DNA of 64,000 bases from Methanolinea sp. (GTDB taxonomy: Archaea; Halobacteriota; Methanomicrobia; Methanomicrobiales; Methanospirillaceae), in assembly GCA_029907345.1 (NCBI GenBank), contig JARYMB010000004.1:59659-123658 (forward strand), in the 5' to 3' direction. The position numbers and the translations under genes were made by a program. Within the stretch, counting starts at the first letter, position 1; the number at the start of each line of letters is the position of its first letter. Below are positions 35,563 through 44,886 of this stretch, piece by piece. A model generated the notes under the pieces. The model saw only the letters and a program-made list of their open reading frames with translations. It made no database searches and had not been told where the DNA came from.

Positions 35563-36822
35563 TCAGCGCTGTCCTGCTTTCATCCGCGGCGGCTTCATCA
35601 GGACGAGCGCAAGGGTGAACCCGAGGAGTGCGAGGACGAGGACGTAGGGGAACACTCCCATGTAGGTGCCGGTCGTTGTCTTGATAAACCCTGCCAGCTG
35701 GGGACCCGCGATCGCGCCTGCCCCGTAGGCAAGGAAGACGATCCCGTAGCAGCGGGGATAATCGCACGTCCCGAAGTACGAGGCGGTCGCCGTCGGGGCG
35801 ATGGCGAGCCAGCCGCCGAGGCATCCCCAGAGGATGGCGAAACCGGCGATGTAGACCGGGACGGAAGGGGCCTGCCAGAGGACCACGGAAGCTGCTGCAA
35901 TGAGCACAAAGGAGACGAGTGCCGTTTTCCGGGGCGTGATGCGGTCTGTGAGTGCGCCGAAGAGGGGCCTGCCACCCCCGTTGAAGATTGCAAAGAACCC
36001 GACGAGGAGCGTTGCAAGCCCTGTCTCTATCCCGATCTCCGTTCCGACGGGCTTGGCAATCGAGATCGCCATCAGTCCCGCCAGGCAGCCGATGAAGTAG
36101 CAGGACCACAGGCCATAGAATGCCGGTGTCCTGACCATGGCAGATCGGTCACACTCGCAGGTTTCCTCCCCCCCTTTTGCCGGCGGGGGTGTCCAGCCTG
36201 CAGGTTTCCACCCCGCTTGGGGGAAACGGAGCGGGAGAGCGAGGAGGACGATCAGGACGATGAACGCGATGCCAAAGACCCGGAACGTGTTCATGACACC
36301 CGCCGTCTCGATCAGGTATCCCGCGATATTTGCCGTTAAGAATGCCGAGAAGCCGAAACCGAGGAGGGTCAGACCGACAGCCGTTCCCCGCCTGTCAGGG
36401 AACCACCGCGCTGCCACGGCGACCGGGACACCGTACGCGATTCCGACACCGACACCTCCGATGATGCCGTACACGATGTAGAGCATCCAGACGGATGTCA
36501 CGGTCGATGCAAGGAGCCAGCCGAGCCCCGTGAGGAGTCCGCCGATGATGGTGACCTTCCGGGGCCCGAGCGTCTCGATATATTTCCCGGCAAGCGGCAT
36601 CGCGATTGCAAAGAACGCCAGGAAAACCGAGAAAGGCATCAGGATCTCGTTGGCAGTGACGGCCTGGCCGAGCGTTTCTGCGAAGTATTTCGTGAGCGGC
36701 CCGACAAAGACGCTCCAGGAATAGATCGTCCCGAGGCAGAGGTTGATGACGAGGCCGACAACGACGAGCAGCCAGCGACCCCTCTCGGCCGGCATGCCGA
36801 GGACCGTTTCTGGTTCAGCCAT
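35563..36822 (-). CDS. OFA-family MFS transporter, possible acetate or monocarboxylate carrier
   Basis: A 419-residue, 12-TM major facilitator of the oxalate/formate antiporter family. The signature is LVINLCLGTIYSWSVFVGPL at TM1, followed by GVGVGIAYGVPVAVAARWFPDRRG (motif A-like) between TM2 and TM4, and the second-half DRITPRKTALVSF. It is 24 bases downstream of the acetyl-CoA synthetase gene on the same strand, so both are probably one transcript. I infer that it imports acetate or a related acid that the synthetase activates. Family members carry oxalate, formate and other monocarboxylates, so the substrate is uncertain. Confidence 0.87.
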   Translation of the reverse strand: MAEPETVLGMPAERGRWLLVVVGLVINLCLGTIYSWSVFVGPLTKYFAETLGQAVTANEILMPFSVFLAFFAIAMPLAGKYIETLGPRKVTIIGGLLTGLGWLLASTVTSVWMLYIVYGIIGGVGVGIAYGVPVAVAARWFPDRRGTAVGLTLLGFGFSAFLTANIAGYLIETAGVMNTFRVFGIAFIVLIVLLALPLRFPQAGWKPAGWTPPPAKGGEETCECDRSAMVRTPAFYGLWSCYFIGCLAGLMAISIAKPVGTEIGIETGLATLLVGFFAIFNGGGRPLFGALTDRITPRKTALVSFVLIAAASVVLWQAPSVPVYIAGFAILWGCLGGWLAIAPTATASYFGTCDYPRCYGIVFLAYGAGAIAGPQLAGFIKTTTGTYMGVFPYVLVLALLGFTLALVLMKPPRMKAGQR

Positions 36823-36846
36823 GGAATCAATCCAAAAAATGGGGGA

Positions 36847-38748
36847 TTATTCTTCCAGTGTGGAAACATCCCCCGGGTCGATGCCGAGTTCTTTTGCTTT
36901 CAGCACGCGGCGCATGATCTTTCCCGACCGGGTCTTGGGCAGCTTGTCCACGAACTCTATCTCGGAGGGCATCGCGATCGGCCCGATGGTCATGCGGACG
37001 TGGTAGATCAGGTCGGTCTTGAGCTTCTCGCTCGGGGAGAACCCGACACGCAGGATGACGAACGCCTTGATGACGTTGCCTTTCATCGGATCCGGTTTCC
37101 CGATGACGGCGGCTTCCGCAACCGCCTGGTGGGAGACGAGGGCGCTCTCGACCTCGGCGGTCCCGATGTTGTGTCCGGCGACGATGATGATGTCATCGGC
37201 CCTCCCGATGATCATGATGTAGTCGTCTGTTTTGCTCTTGACAGCGAGGTCCCCTGCCGTATAGCAGTTGGGGATGGTGTTCCAGTACGTGCGGTAACGC
37301 TCGTCGTTCTTGTAGACGGTGCGGAACATGGCAGGCCAGGGCTTTTTAATGACGAGGAATCCGCCGTTGCCCGGAGCGACAGGGTTCCCTGCCTTGTCCA
37401 CAACGTCGGCGACCACACCGGGAATGGCCTTTCCTGCAAATCCCGGGCGCATGGGCTCCCCTACCATCGTGGTGATCATGTGCATGCCCGTCTCCGTCTG
37501 CCACCACGTGTCCACGATGGGACATTTCTGCTTCCCGATGACCCTGTAGTACCATTCGAATGCCTCGGGGTTCAGTGGTTCCCCGACAGACCCGAGGATA
37601 CGCAGGGAAGAGAGGTCATATTTATCGGGCCATTGCTCGCCTACCTTCATGAACATCCGGATGGCCGTCGGTGCCGTGTAGAAGATGGTGACGCCGAGGT
37701 CCTGGATGATCTTCCAGAACGCGCCGGGATCCGGGTAATCAGGCACGACTTCCCCTATCACAACGGTTGCCCCGACTGCAAGCGGGCCATAGACCACGTA
37801 GCTGTGCCCGGTGATCCAGCCTGTATCTGCCGTGCACCAGTAGACATCGGTATCCTTGAGGTCAAAGACGTGCTGGGTCGTGTAACCCGTCCCGACCATG
37901 TAACCCCCGCAGGTGTGAACGATACCCTTGGGTGTGCCCGTCGACCCGCTCGTGTAGAGGATGAAGAGGGGATCCTCGGAATCCATCACCTCTGGTTCGC
38001 AGGTGGAAGGGACACCCTCCATGATCTCGTGGAAATCGACCTCCATCTCCCGGTGCAGTTCGACGGGCTGGTCGATCTCGCGGGAGAGGACGACGACCTT
38101 CTCCACGCTGGGTGCATTGATGATGGCCTCCTCCACGATTGTCTTCAACGGAATGGTCTTTCCACGGCGTATCGTGACGTCTGCCGTGATCACCACCCGG
38201 GCCTCGGCGTCCCTGATCCTCATGTTGAGGGCGTTGACCCCGAAACCTCCAAAGACAACGCTGTGTACGGCCCCGATGCGGGCACACGCGAGCATGGCGA
38301 TGATCTGCTCGGGGACGAGAGGCATGTAAATGCAGACCCGGTCGCCTTTCCCGATGCCGAGCCGCTTCAGGCCGTTGGCAAACCGGCATACCTCCGTGAA
38401 GAGTTTCTTGTAGGTAAAAATCCTCTCTTCACCTTCTTCCCCACGCCAGATGAGTGCCACCTTGTTTCTCCGGTGGTTTGCCACGTGGCGGTCGAGGCAG
38501 TTGGCAGTGATGTTGAGCTTGGCATTGACGAACCATTTTGCATAGGGATAGTTCCAGTCAAGGACGCGGTCCCACTTTTTGATCCAGTCGAAGTGGTGGG
38601 CCTGTTTCTCCCAGAAACCCTCCGGATCGGCAAGAAACTCACTGTAAGCCTTCTTGTAATCCTTTGTCCAGGCGTTCTGCCTGTACGACGGGTCCGGGAT
38701 GTAGACCTTTTCGGAGTCGGACAGCGGCACATCAAACGATTCTGCCAT
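36847..38748 (-). CDS. acs: Acetyl-CoA synthetase (AMP-forming)
   Basis: The 633-residue enzyme activates acetate with ATP and CoA. The AMP-binding P-loop is [11 protein letters not shown], the adenine site is [10 protein letters not shown] with the Trp that limits the pocket to acetate, and the hinge region is GRADDII. The acetylation site Lys610 in TRSGKIMRR is conserved. The usual GHR following the hinge is GHN here (Asn527). In bacterial Acs this Arg contacts ATP phosphate, so the change is unusual. The enzyme lets the methanogen assimilate acetate. The upstream promoter region is at 38971-38984. Confidence 0.95.
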   Translation of the reverse strand: MAESFDVPLSDSEKVYIPDPSYRQNAWTKDYKKAYSEFLADPEGFWEKQAHHFDWIKKWDRVLDWNYPYAKWFVNAKLNITANCLDRHVANHRRNKVALIWRGEEGEERIFTYKKLFTEVCRFANGLKRLGIGKGDRVCIYMPLVPEQIIAMLACARIGAVHSVVFGGFGVNALNMRIRDAEARVVITADVTIRRGKTIPLKTIVEEAIINAPSVEKVVVLSREIDQPVELHREMEVDFHEIMEGVPSTCEPEVMDSEDPLFILYTSGSTGTPKGIVHTCGGYMVGTGYTTQHVFDLKDTDVYWCTADTGWITGHSYVVYGPLAVGATVVIGEVVPDYPDPGAFWKIIQDLGVTIFYTAPTAIRMFMKVGEQWPDKYDLSSLRILGSVGEPLNPEAFEWYYRVIGKQKCPIVDTWWQTETGMHMITTMVGEPMRPGFAGKAIPGVVADVVDKAGNPVAPGNGGFLVIKKPWPAMFRTVYKNDERYRTYWNTIPNCYTAGDLAVKSKTDDYIMIIGRADDIIIVAGHNIGTAEVESALVSHQAVAEAAVIGKPDPMKGNVIKAFVILRVGFSPSEKLKTDLIYHVRMTIGPIAMPSEIEFVDKLPKTRSGKIMRRVLKAKELGIDPGDVSTLEE

Positions 38749-39215
38749 TTTATCGCACCTTTCCGTTTGGACTCATTCAATCAGCCATCTGTAAATCTTG
38801 CTGCAGGGCGGGCAGGAAGACCCGCCCCGCCATACCCTTACCTGTTGCACTCTCTCTCCCATAAGTGCGGTTGTTCCCTCGCGTTCGATCCCCTGGGTGC
38901 ATGAGCAGACCAGAAATCCGGAATACTTCGTGAATTCTCTCTGACAATCCCTCCGCGGAGCAAGTATGTTAATGATTAATCATTATAATTATTAAAGCTG
39001 ATGATTTGCTTGCCGGGCGGATTTGAGCCTCAGGGTGTCTCTTTTTGGAAAAAAGGATCACGACGCATGAAAGTCACGCGTCCGCGGGCTGAGTAAAAAC
39101 AGTTCCCCGGGTGTGACGGGTGAAAGCGAATTATCCCGGAACCCGCGCAGCCGGAATAATCCGGTCGGAAGGGGAGAAAGAAGGATTAACATCTGCCAGA
39201 AAGAAAAATGGATCC
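38749..39215. promoter_or_regulatory. Divergent intergenic region acs/argC with AATGATTAATCATT palindrome
   Basis: This 467-base gap holds no gene that I can support. The 14-base perfect palindrome AATGATTAATCATT at 38971-38984 lies in an AT-rich block (TAATCATTATAATTATTAAAG) that also contains TATA-like sequences for both strands. An inverted repeat with TATA in this position suggests an operator controlling acs (about 225 bases upstream of its ATG) and possibly argC. Distances give long leaders on both sides, so the start points are uncertain. Confidence 0.4.
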
Positions 39216-40202
39216 ATGGATGTTGCCATAGTCGGAGCCTCCGGGTATACCGGAGGCGACCTCATCCGCCTGCTCCTTGGGCACCCCCACGTCCGCGTGG
39301 CCTGTGCGACGTCGCGGAAACTGGCGGGAAAGCCGGTCGTCTCCGTCCACCCCCACCTGAAGGGATTAATCGACCTTTCGTTCAGCAACCCGTCACCGGA
39401 CGAGATGGATGCCGATGTGGTGTTCCTTGCAGTTCCCCACACGGCGGCCATGGCGTACGTTCGGCCGCTTCTCGCCCGGGGAATGAAAGTCATCGACCTT
39501 TCGGCCGATTACAGGCTGCCCCGGGAGGTCTACGAGAAGGTCTACGGGGTCACCCACACGGCCTACTTCCCTGCACCCTACGGTATCCCGGAGATCCACC
39601 GCGACTCGTACAAAAATGCCGACTTCGTGAGTAACCCGGGTTGCTTCCCCACCGGCGCCACCCTTGCAGCTGCCCCTCTCGCACACCTTGCCCACACGGT
39701 CATCTACGACTCAAAGACGGGGGTCTCGGGTGCGGGCGACAACCCGTCCGCGACAACGCACTACCCCAACGTCGCAGACAACGTCAACCCGTACAAGTGG
39801 ACCAGCCACCGTCACCTCGCCGAGATGAGGCAGGAACTGGAAGCACTCGGCTCCCGGGCAAAGTGCTACTTCACCCCCCACCTCGTCCCGGTCAACCGGG
39901 GAATCCTCACGACTGCCCACATCCTGCTCCGTGAACCCCTGGACCAGGCCGAAGTGGATGAGATTTACAGGAAGTTCTACGACGGCGAGTTCTTTGTCCG
40001 GCTCCAGAACCCCGTCCTGGCCGCGGTCCGGGGGACGAACTTCTGCGATGTCCGGGCCGAGAGCGAGGGGGAGAGGGTCGTCGTCGTCTCTGCCATCGAT
40101 AACCTCGGCAAGGGTGCAAGCGGGCAGGCAATCCAGAACATGAACATCATCTGCGGCTTCGACGAGCGCGACGGGCTTGCCCAGGCCGGGCTGCTCCCGT
40201 GA
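39216..40202 (+). CDS. argC: N-acetyl-gamma-glutamyl-phosphate reductase
   Basis: The 328-residue NADP-dependent reductase of arginine synthesis. It starts with the Rossmann motif [18 protein letters not shown]. The catalytic cysteine is in [12 protein letters not shown], with [12 protein letters not shown] and [10 protein letters not shown] typical of ArgC. The segment [16 protein letters not shown]-like [14 protein letters not shown], and [13 protein letters not shown] complete the dehydrogenase domain. ATG 39216 lacks a clear ribosome site. It begins an operon with a CBS-domain gene, argJ and argB. Confidence 0.95.
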   Translation: MDVAIVGASGYTGGDLIRLLLGHPHVRVACATSRKLAGKPVVSVHPHLKGLIDLSFSNPSPDEMDADVVFLAVPHTAAMAYVRPLLARGMKVIDLSADYRLPREVYEKVYGVTHTAYFPAPYGIPEIHRDSYKNADFVSNPGCFPTGATLAAAPLAHLAHTVIYDSKTGVSGAGDNPSATTHYPNVADNVNPYKWTSHRHLAEMRQELEALGSRAKCYFTPHLVPVNRGILTTAHILLREPLDQAEVDEIYRKFYDGEFFVRLQNPVLAAVRGTNFCDVRAESEGERVVVVSAIDNLGKGASGQAIQNMNIICGFDERDGLAQAGLLP

Positions 40203-40214
40203 GGTGAGAGACCG

Positions 40215-40688
40215 ATGCGTGTCGGAGACGTCATGACAAAGGACCCCGTGACGATCGGTGCCAGGGTCCCCGTCCGGGAAGCGGCAGCGCTGCTGCGCGA
40301 ACACAAGATCGGCGGACTGCCGGTCGTGGAGGGACAGGAGCTCGTCGGCATGATCACCGAGTCCGACATCCTCCGCCTCCTGCAGACCGGAAAGATATCC
40401 GACGACCTCTGGCTCCCCTCCCCGCTGGAAGTCATCGAGGTCCCGATCAGGGAGTTCATTAACTGGGAGAAGACACGGCATGCACTCACCTCGATCGGGA
40501 ACATCGAGGTGCGGAAGGTGATGAGCCACCCGGCGGTGACCATCGATGAAGACGCCGACATCGAGGAGGCAGCATCCCTGATGCTCTCGAAAAAGATAGC
40601 GCGGCTCCCGGTTATGAGAGGGAATACCCTTGTCGGAATCGTGGCACGGTCTGACATCATCCGCGGCATTGCCCGGACGGAAACGTGA
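40215..40688 (+). CDS. CBS-domain protein in the arginine operon
   Basis: A 157-residue protein made of two CBS domains. The first runs MRVGDVMTKDPVTIGARVPVREAAALLREHKIGGLPVVEGQELVGMITESDIL in pieces; the second starts VRKVMSHPAVTIDEDADIEEAASLMLSKKIARLPVMRG. Such pairs bind adenosyl compounds (AMP, ATP, SAM). The gene sits between argC and argJ and its stop overlaps the GTG alternative start of argJ, so it is co-transcribed. A regulator of arginine synthesis or an energy sensor for it is a plausible inference; no such role is established for this arrangement. Confidence 0.88.
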   Translation: MRVGDVMTKDPVTIGARVPVREAAALLREHKIGGLPVVEGQELVGMITESDILRLLQTGKISDDLWLPSPLEVIEVPIREFINWEKTRHALTSIGNIEVRKVMSHPAVTIDEDADIEEAASLMLSKKIARLPVMRGNTLVGIVARSDIIRGIARTET

Positions 40689-40705
40689 GAGAGAGGGATG
40701 TGCCC

Positions 40706-41857
40706 ATGAAGAGCATATGCGGCGTGGAAGGTGTGACGGCCTGGGGTGTGAAGGAAGGAAAGTTCGGGCTGGCTTTAATCAGGGCAGAGGGCGAGGCAGC
40801 AGGGGTCTTTACATCGAACCTCATGAAAGCCCCCGTGATCCGGCTCATGGAGGAGCGGATCAGGAGTGGCAGGCTTGCTGCGGTGGTCGCAAACAGCGGA
40901 TGTGCAAACGCCTATACCGGAAAGAGGGGTTACAGCGATGCCCGGGAGATGGCGGCGATTGCCGCAGAGGCAGTTGGCGTGAGCCCCGGTGAGGTGGGCG
41001 TGGCGAGCACGGGGGTCATCGGCAGGTACCTTGACCTGCCCCTGATCAGGGACCAGTGCCACCGTGTCGCCCCCCTCCTTGGACGGAGCGAGGAAGCCGA
41101 GACAAGGGCAGCCCGGGCGATCATGACAACAGATCTCACCGAGAAACATGCGCTCGTCAGGGGTGAGACATTCTCAGTCGGCGGGATCACCAAGGGGTCG
41201 GGGATGATTGCCCCGAACATGGGGACGATGCTTGCGTTCATCTACACGGACGCCGAGGTCCCCGCAAAGAACCTCCGCGGAATCCTCCGGGACGCCGCCC
41301 GCAGGACATTCAACAGGGTCGTTGTCGACGGTGACATGAGCACGAACGATATCGCGCTCTGCACCGCGACCGGGAAGGCGGGGAAGGTCCCGGAGAGGGA
41401 ATTTTCCCGTGCCCTCGAGGAGTGCTGCAGGAACCTTGCCGTCCAGATCGCAATGGACGGGGAAGGGGCGACGAAGCTCCTGGAGGTGACGGTCCGGGGG
41501 GCTCCCGGCGAGGAAGAGGCAGCAACAGTTGCCCGGACCATCGTCTCCTCTCCGCTCGTCAAGACCGCGGTCTACGGGGCCGATCCGAACTGGGGAAGGG
41601 TGATTGCCGCGGCAGGCAGGGCCGGAATCGCATTTGACCCGGAAAACGTCGACCTCTGGATGGGAGACGGGAGGGAGTCCGTCCCGCTCGTGAAGGGGGG
41701 AGAGATCGTCGTTGATCTCGCACGGGCCAAGTCCCTCATGATGGGAAAGAAGGTCGTCTTCCTCCTCGACCTTGTGTCCGGGAACGGCGAGGCGACGGCA
41801 TGGGGCTGCGACCTCACCGAGAAGTACGTGGAGATCAACGGGAGGTACACGACATGA
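40706..41857 (+). CDS. argJ: Glutamate N-acetyltransferase / amino-acid acetyltransferase
   Basis: The 383-residue ArgJ cycles the acetyl group between ornithine and glutamate. It has [18 protein letters not shown], and the self-cleavage site [14 protein letters not shown], where Thr174 is the nucleophile. The residue before it is Gly173; most ArgJ have Ala there. The C-terminal part has [20 protein letters not shown] 40706 has AGGG eight bases upstream; GTG 40685, which overlaps the CBS gene, is an alternative. The stop overlaps the argB start. Confidence 0.95.
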   Translation: MKSICGVEGVTAWGVKEGKFGLALIRAEGEAAGVFTSNLMKAPVIRLMEERIRSGRLAAVVANSGCANAYTGKRGYSDAREMAAIAAEAVGVSPGEVGVASTGVIGRYLDLPLIRDQCHRVAPLLGRSEEAETRAARAIMTTDLTEKHALVRGETFSVGGITKGSGMIAPNMGTMLAFIYTDAEVPAKNLRGILRDAARRTFNRVVVDGDMSTNDIALCTATGKAGKVPEREFSRALEECCRNLAVQIAMDGEGATKLLEVTVRGAPGEEEAATVARTIVSSPLVKTAVYGADPNWGRVIAAAGRAGIAFDPENVDLWMGDGRESVPLVKGGEIVVDLARAKSLMMGKKVVFLLDLVSGNGEATAWGCDLTEKYVEINGRYTT

Positions 41858-42738
41858 AGCGCGAAGACGTCCTCATGGAAGCGCTCCCCTACATCCAGAA
41901 GTTCCATGGGAAGACGATGGTGATCAAGCTCGGGGGGCACGCGATGGTCGACCCGGCAATCCTCGAGATGGCGATACGCGACGCTGTCCTCCTCCAGCTC
42001 GTCGGTATCAGGCTCGTCCTCGTCCACGGCGGCGGCCCCGAGATCACGGACAAGATGAAGGCGATGGGCAAGGAACCGCGTTTCGTTGCAGGCCTGCGCA
42101 TCACCGACGAGGAGACCCTCGAGATCGCCCAGATGGTCCTGGTCGGCAAGATCAACAGTAACATCGTCTCCCTGATTGCAAAGAGCGGCGGGAAGGGTAT
42201 CGGGCTCTCCGGCAACGACGGTAACCTGATCATCGCCCGGAGGATGGTCCCCCAGCGCGTCCGGGTGGAGGGAAAGGAACGTGAAATAGACCTCGGGCAC
42301 GTGGGGGAGATAGAGGAGATTAACCCCTCCATCCTCCATACGCTCCTCGACAGCGGTTACATCCCGGTCATTGCGCCGATTGCGATTGACCGGAACGGGC
42401 AGAGCCTCAACATCAACGCGGACACCGCCGCCGGGGAGATTGCCATTGCACTTCGCGCCTACAAGCTCATCAACATGACAGACGTGGATGGCATCATGGA
42501 CGCGTCCCGGAGCCACGTTTTCCGCCGGCTGGGTGTGGCAGAGGCAGAGGGCCTGATGGAAAGGGGGGTCGTGTCGGAAGGGATGATCCCGAAAGTCTCC
42601 TCGATCGTCCGGGCGGTCAACAACGGGGTTTCCTTCGGGCACGTCATCAACGGCAACATCCCCCACAACCTCATCCTGGAGATGTTCACCGACGAGGGCG
42701 TCGGGACGATGATCACGGCGAGGGACCAGGTCTCCTGA
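41854..42738 (+). CDS. argB: Acetylglutamate kinase
   Basis: A 294-residue amino acid kinase. The phosphate loop KLGGHAM starts at residue 25, and VHGGGPEI and [21 protein letters not shown] follow as in ArgB. The substrate-binding [12 protein letters not shown] and the later [12 protein letters not shown] and VSEGMIPK are typical. It phosphorylates N-acetylglutamate. The ATG overlaps the argJ stop (ATGA). With argC and argJ it forms an arginine operon whose other genes lie elsewhere. Confidence 0.96.
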   Translation: MKREDVLMEALPYIQKFHGKTMVIKLGGHAMVDPAILEMAIRDAVLLQLVGIRLVLVHGGGPEITDKMKAMGKEPRFVAGLRITDEETLEIAQMVLVGKINSNIVSLIAKSGGKGIGLSGNDGNLIIARRMVPQRVRVEGKEREIDLGHVGEIEEINPSILHTLLDSGYIPVIAPIAIDRNGQSLNINADTAAGEIAIALRAYKLINMTDVDGIMDASRSHVFRRLGVAEAEGLMERGVVSEGMIPKVSSIVRAVNNGVSFGHVINGNIPHNLILEMFTDEGVGTMITARDQVS

Positions 42739-42783
42739 ACCGGTGCGGGATTCGCGAAAAGGAGGGAGGGATAATTGGGGGAA

Positions 42784-43068
42784 TCAGGGGAGGTTCCCGT
42801 CGCCCTGGCATTCCCTCTGCTTCTCCTCGCTCATCTCGATCAGGAGGCCGAAGATTTTGCGGACGGAGAGGGGGTTAATTCCCTTTTCCACTGCATAATT
42901 GTAGGTCCGTTCCAGCACCTCGTGGGTCCGCTCCTCGTCGTGGACAGGCAGGCCCTCGGCCATCTTGACCTGGGCCATGCGGGCGGCAAGATGCTGCCTC
43001 TCTGCAATCAGATCGATAATTCGCTCATCAATCCTGTTGATCTCGGCCCGGAGTGCTTCGATGGGCAT
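42784..43068 (-). CDS. aroQ: Chorismate mutase (AroQ class)
   Basis: The 94-residue helical chorismate mutase has the classical AroQ pattern IEALRAEINRIDERIIDLIAERQHLAARMAQVK, with Arg, Arg and Lys as ligands of the carboxylates, and LPVHDEERTHEVLERTYNYAVEKGINP further on. The C-terminal helix IFGLLIEMSEEKQRE closes the bundle. It converts chorismate to prephenate, the branch towards phenylalanine and tyrosine, and thus competes with TrpE. It stands alone, divergent from the protease gene. Confidence 0.93.
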   Translation of the reverse strand: MPIEALRAEINRIDERIIDLIAERQHLAARMAQVKMAEGLPVHDEERTHEVLERTYNYAVEKGINPLSVRKIFGLLIEMSEEKQRECQGDGNLP

Positions 43069-43166
43069 ACACACTCTACGGGGAGTGTGGAGATTTAAAG
43101 GTGGTGCCTCGTTCCCGCTCCAAAGGGCATAAGGTATGCAAGGTCCCATGAAGTACCTGAAAAGAC

Positions 43167-43778
43167 ATGCTTGAGCGAATCACCCGCCGGGAGAGATCAG
43201 ACCTCCTGATCGCATGGATTGCCATATCCATCGCCTTCTCCCTCATCTTCAGCAGGGGAGGTGTGACACTGGAACTCTTCCTCGTATTCCTCCTCGTCTC
43301 CATGGTCACCGTGGGTATTGGCTTCATCCTCCACGAGATGGCCCACAAGTTCACGGCGATGAGGTATGGGTACTGGGCGGAGTTCCAAAAGGACAACCTC
43401 ATGCTGCTCGTTGCAGTCGCCATGGCAGCCCTCGTCGGTGTCGTGTTCGCCGCACCCGGTGCGACCGTCATCTACGGGACGTATATCACGAGGGAACAGA
43501 ACGGAAAGATATCGGCCGCGGGACCGGCGGTCAACCTTGTCCTGTGTGCTGTTTTTGCCGCGCTCTCCGGGGCAGCGGGAATGCTCTCCTTCCCCCTCCT
43601 CTCCCTCATCGGGATGGTCGGGCTCCAGGTGAATGCCATGATCGCCGCGTTCAACATGCTGCCCGTTTCCGTGCTCGACGGAAAGAAGGTCCTTGCATGG
43701 AACCCGGCAGTCTTTGCCGTCCTCATCGTTGCGGCGTTCGGGATACTGCTGGCGTCCTACTTCCCCTACCTTTTCTGA
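43167..43778 (+). CDS. Site-2 protease-family (M50) membrane metallopeptidase
   Basis: This 203-residue protein has about five TM segments. The zinc motif HEMAHKF (in GFILHEMAHKFTAMRYG) is near residue 56, and the third ligand is Asp in NMLPVSVLDGKKVLAW, the NPxxDG-like motif. A GISAAGPAVNLVL stretch (in NGKISAAGPAVNLVL) is typical for the inner helix of S2P. It cleaves membrane-bound substrates. The substrate is unknown. No PDZ domain is present. Confidence 0.9.
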   Translation: MLERITRRERSDLLIAWIAISIAFSLIFSRGGVTLELFLVFLLVSMVTVGIGFILHEMAHKFTAMRYGYWAEFQKDNLMLLVAVAMAALVGVVFAAPGATVIYGTYITREQNGKISAAGPAVNLVLCAVFAALSGAAGMLSFPLLSLIGMVGLQVNAMIAAFNMLPVSVLDGKKVLAWNPAVFAVLIVAAFGILLASYFPYLF

Positions 43779-43812
43779 ATTTTTTTCATCCCTGAAAAGA
43801 GAAACGCAACGA

Positions 43813-43846
43813 TTAAATAATCAGTTAAATAATTTTGATATAAATA
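43813..43846 (+). promoter_or_regulatory. cbiM promoter with tandem TTAAATAAT repeat
   Basis: The motif TTAAATAAT occurs twice with a 12-base period at 43813-43821 and 43825-43833, directly before the TATA box ATATAAATA (43838-43846). A ribosome site AGGTGA follows at 43861-43866 ahead of ATG 43874. The repeat could be the site of a regulator for the cobalt transporter, or simply a BRE-like AT-rich element. No riboswitch-like structure is seen. Confidence 0.4.
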
Positions 43847-43873
43847 AAAAAATTTTGTTCAGGTGATTGTTCA

Positions 43874-44569
43874 ATGCACATCATGGAAGGATTCCTGCCC
43901 CTCCCCTGGGCGGTATTCTGGTGGGTGGTCGCCCTCCCGTGCCTTGCGTTCGGGATATACCAGCTGAAGCGCATCCTCTCTGCCGACAGGGAGGCGCTCC
44001 CGCTCCTCGGGGTCACAGGAGGATTCATCTTCATCCTCTCGTCGCTCAAGCTCCCCTCTGTCACCGGGAGCTGCTCGCATCCCACCGGGACGGGCCTTTC
44101 GGCGGTCTGTTTCGGCCCGTTCGTCACCTCGGTCATCTGCGCCATTGTCCTCCTCTTCCAGAGCCTCTTTCTTGCGCACGGGGGGCTTTCCACCCTTGGC
44201 GCCAACATCATCTCCATGGGTGTCATCGGGCCCGTCGCCGGCTGGGCGGTCTACCGTGTCCTGCGGGATACGCGTGTCCACGTGTACCTCACGATCTTTT
44301 CTGCCTGTGCCATCGCCGACCTGGTGACCTACGTCGTGACCTCGTTGGAACTCGCCCTGGCCTATCCCGCCGAAGTGGGAGGGGTTGCATCCTCGTTTGT
44401 CCTCTTCCTCGGGATATTTGCAATCACGCAGGTCCCCCTGGCAATCGTGGAGGGTATCGTTCTCGCACTCGTCTTCAAGTACATTGTCACCCTCAAGCCG
44501 GAGATCCTGGTCAGGCTCAGGGTTTTTCCGGAAGAGAAGATCCGGGCTGCGGCAGGTGATGCCCAGTGA
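43874..44569 (+). CDS. cbiM: Cobalt transport membrane protein CbiM
   Basis: The 231-residue substrate-binding membrane component of the CbiMNQO cobalt importer. It begins with MHIMEGF, whose N-terminal amine, His2 and further ligand bind Co2+. The conserved SSLKLPSVTGSCSHPTGTGL block carries the second His. About seven hydrophobic segments follow. In methanogens it feeds cobalt into the corrinoids used in methyl transfer. The stop overlaps the cbiN start. Confidence 0.96.
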   Translation: MHIMEGFLPLPWAVFWWVVALPCLAFGIYQLKRILSADREALPLLGVTGGFIFILSSLKLPSVTGSCSHPTGTGLSAVCFGPFVTSVICAIVLLFQSLFLAHGGLSTLGANIISMGVIGPVAGWAVYRVLRDTRVHVYLTIFSACAIADLVTYVVTSLELALAYPAEVGGVASSFVLFLGIFAITQVPLAIVEGIVLALVFKYIVTLKPEILVRLRVFPEEKIRAAAGDAQ

Positions 44570-44880
44570 AGAAAGGCTGCCTCCTCGAGATCCTAGCCGT
44601 CATCGCGATCATCGCATTCTGCGCGATCTTCCTGTATTCCAGTTCGCTGGCAGGTAACGCGGAATTTGCCGGTTCCGATACCGTCGGGTCCGAGAGGATC
44701 GCGGAACTCTCGGGAATACCGCTCGAGGAGTTCCACCCGATCATCCCGCAGTGGGAGCCACCGAGCGGCGAGGTAGAGTCCGGTCTCTTCGCGCTCCAGG
44801 CCGCGGTTGGCGGGATCATCGTCGGCTGGGTGTTCGGGTACTGGAAAGGCCAGGCAAAGGTGAAGAACCACGAAGGATAA
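44566..44880 (+). CDS. cbiN: Cobalt transport protein CbiN
   Basis: The 104-residue accessory subunit has two membrane segments (ILAVIAIIAFCAIFLYSSS near residues 9-27, and LFALQAAVGGIIVGWVFGYW near 75-93) and the extracellular loop FAGSDTVGSERIAELSG, in which the GSDxxG motif is typical of CbiN. It inserts into CbiM and is needed for cobalt transport in this group. The ATG overlaps the cbiM stop. Confidence 0.93.
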   Translation: MKKGCLLEILAVIAIIAFCAIFLYSSSLAGNAEFAGSDTVGSERIAELSGIPLEEFHPIIPQWEPPSGEVESGLFALQAAVGGIIVGWVFGYWKGQAKVKNHEG

Positions 44881-44886
44881 CGTCGT

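Noticed and set aside
38850..38900. GCGTTCGATCCCCT looked like the T-loop of a tRNA
   Set aside because: The stem bases beside it do not pair and no acceptor, D or anticodon arm can be built.
37000..38904. 634-codon plus-strand frame opposite acs
   Set aside because: It is the shadow of a highly conserved enzyme gene; the product is a low-complexity Asp/Gly/Val mix without a known domain.
43090..43166. Upstream extension of chorismate mutase from 43149
   Set aside because: The extra residues are not typical of AroQ; the domain starts at the ATG at 43068.
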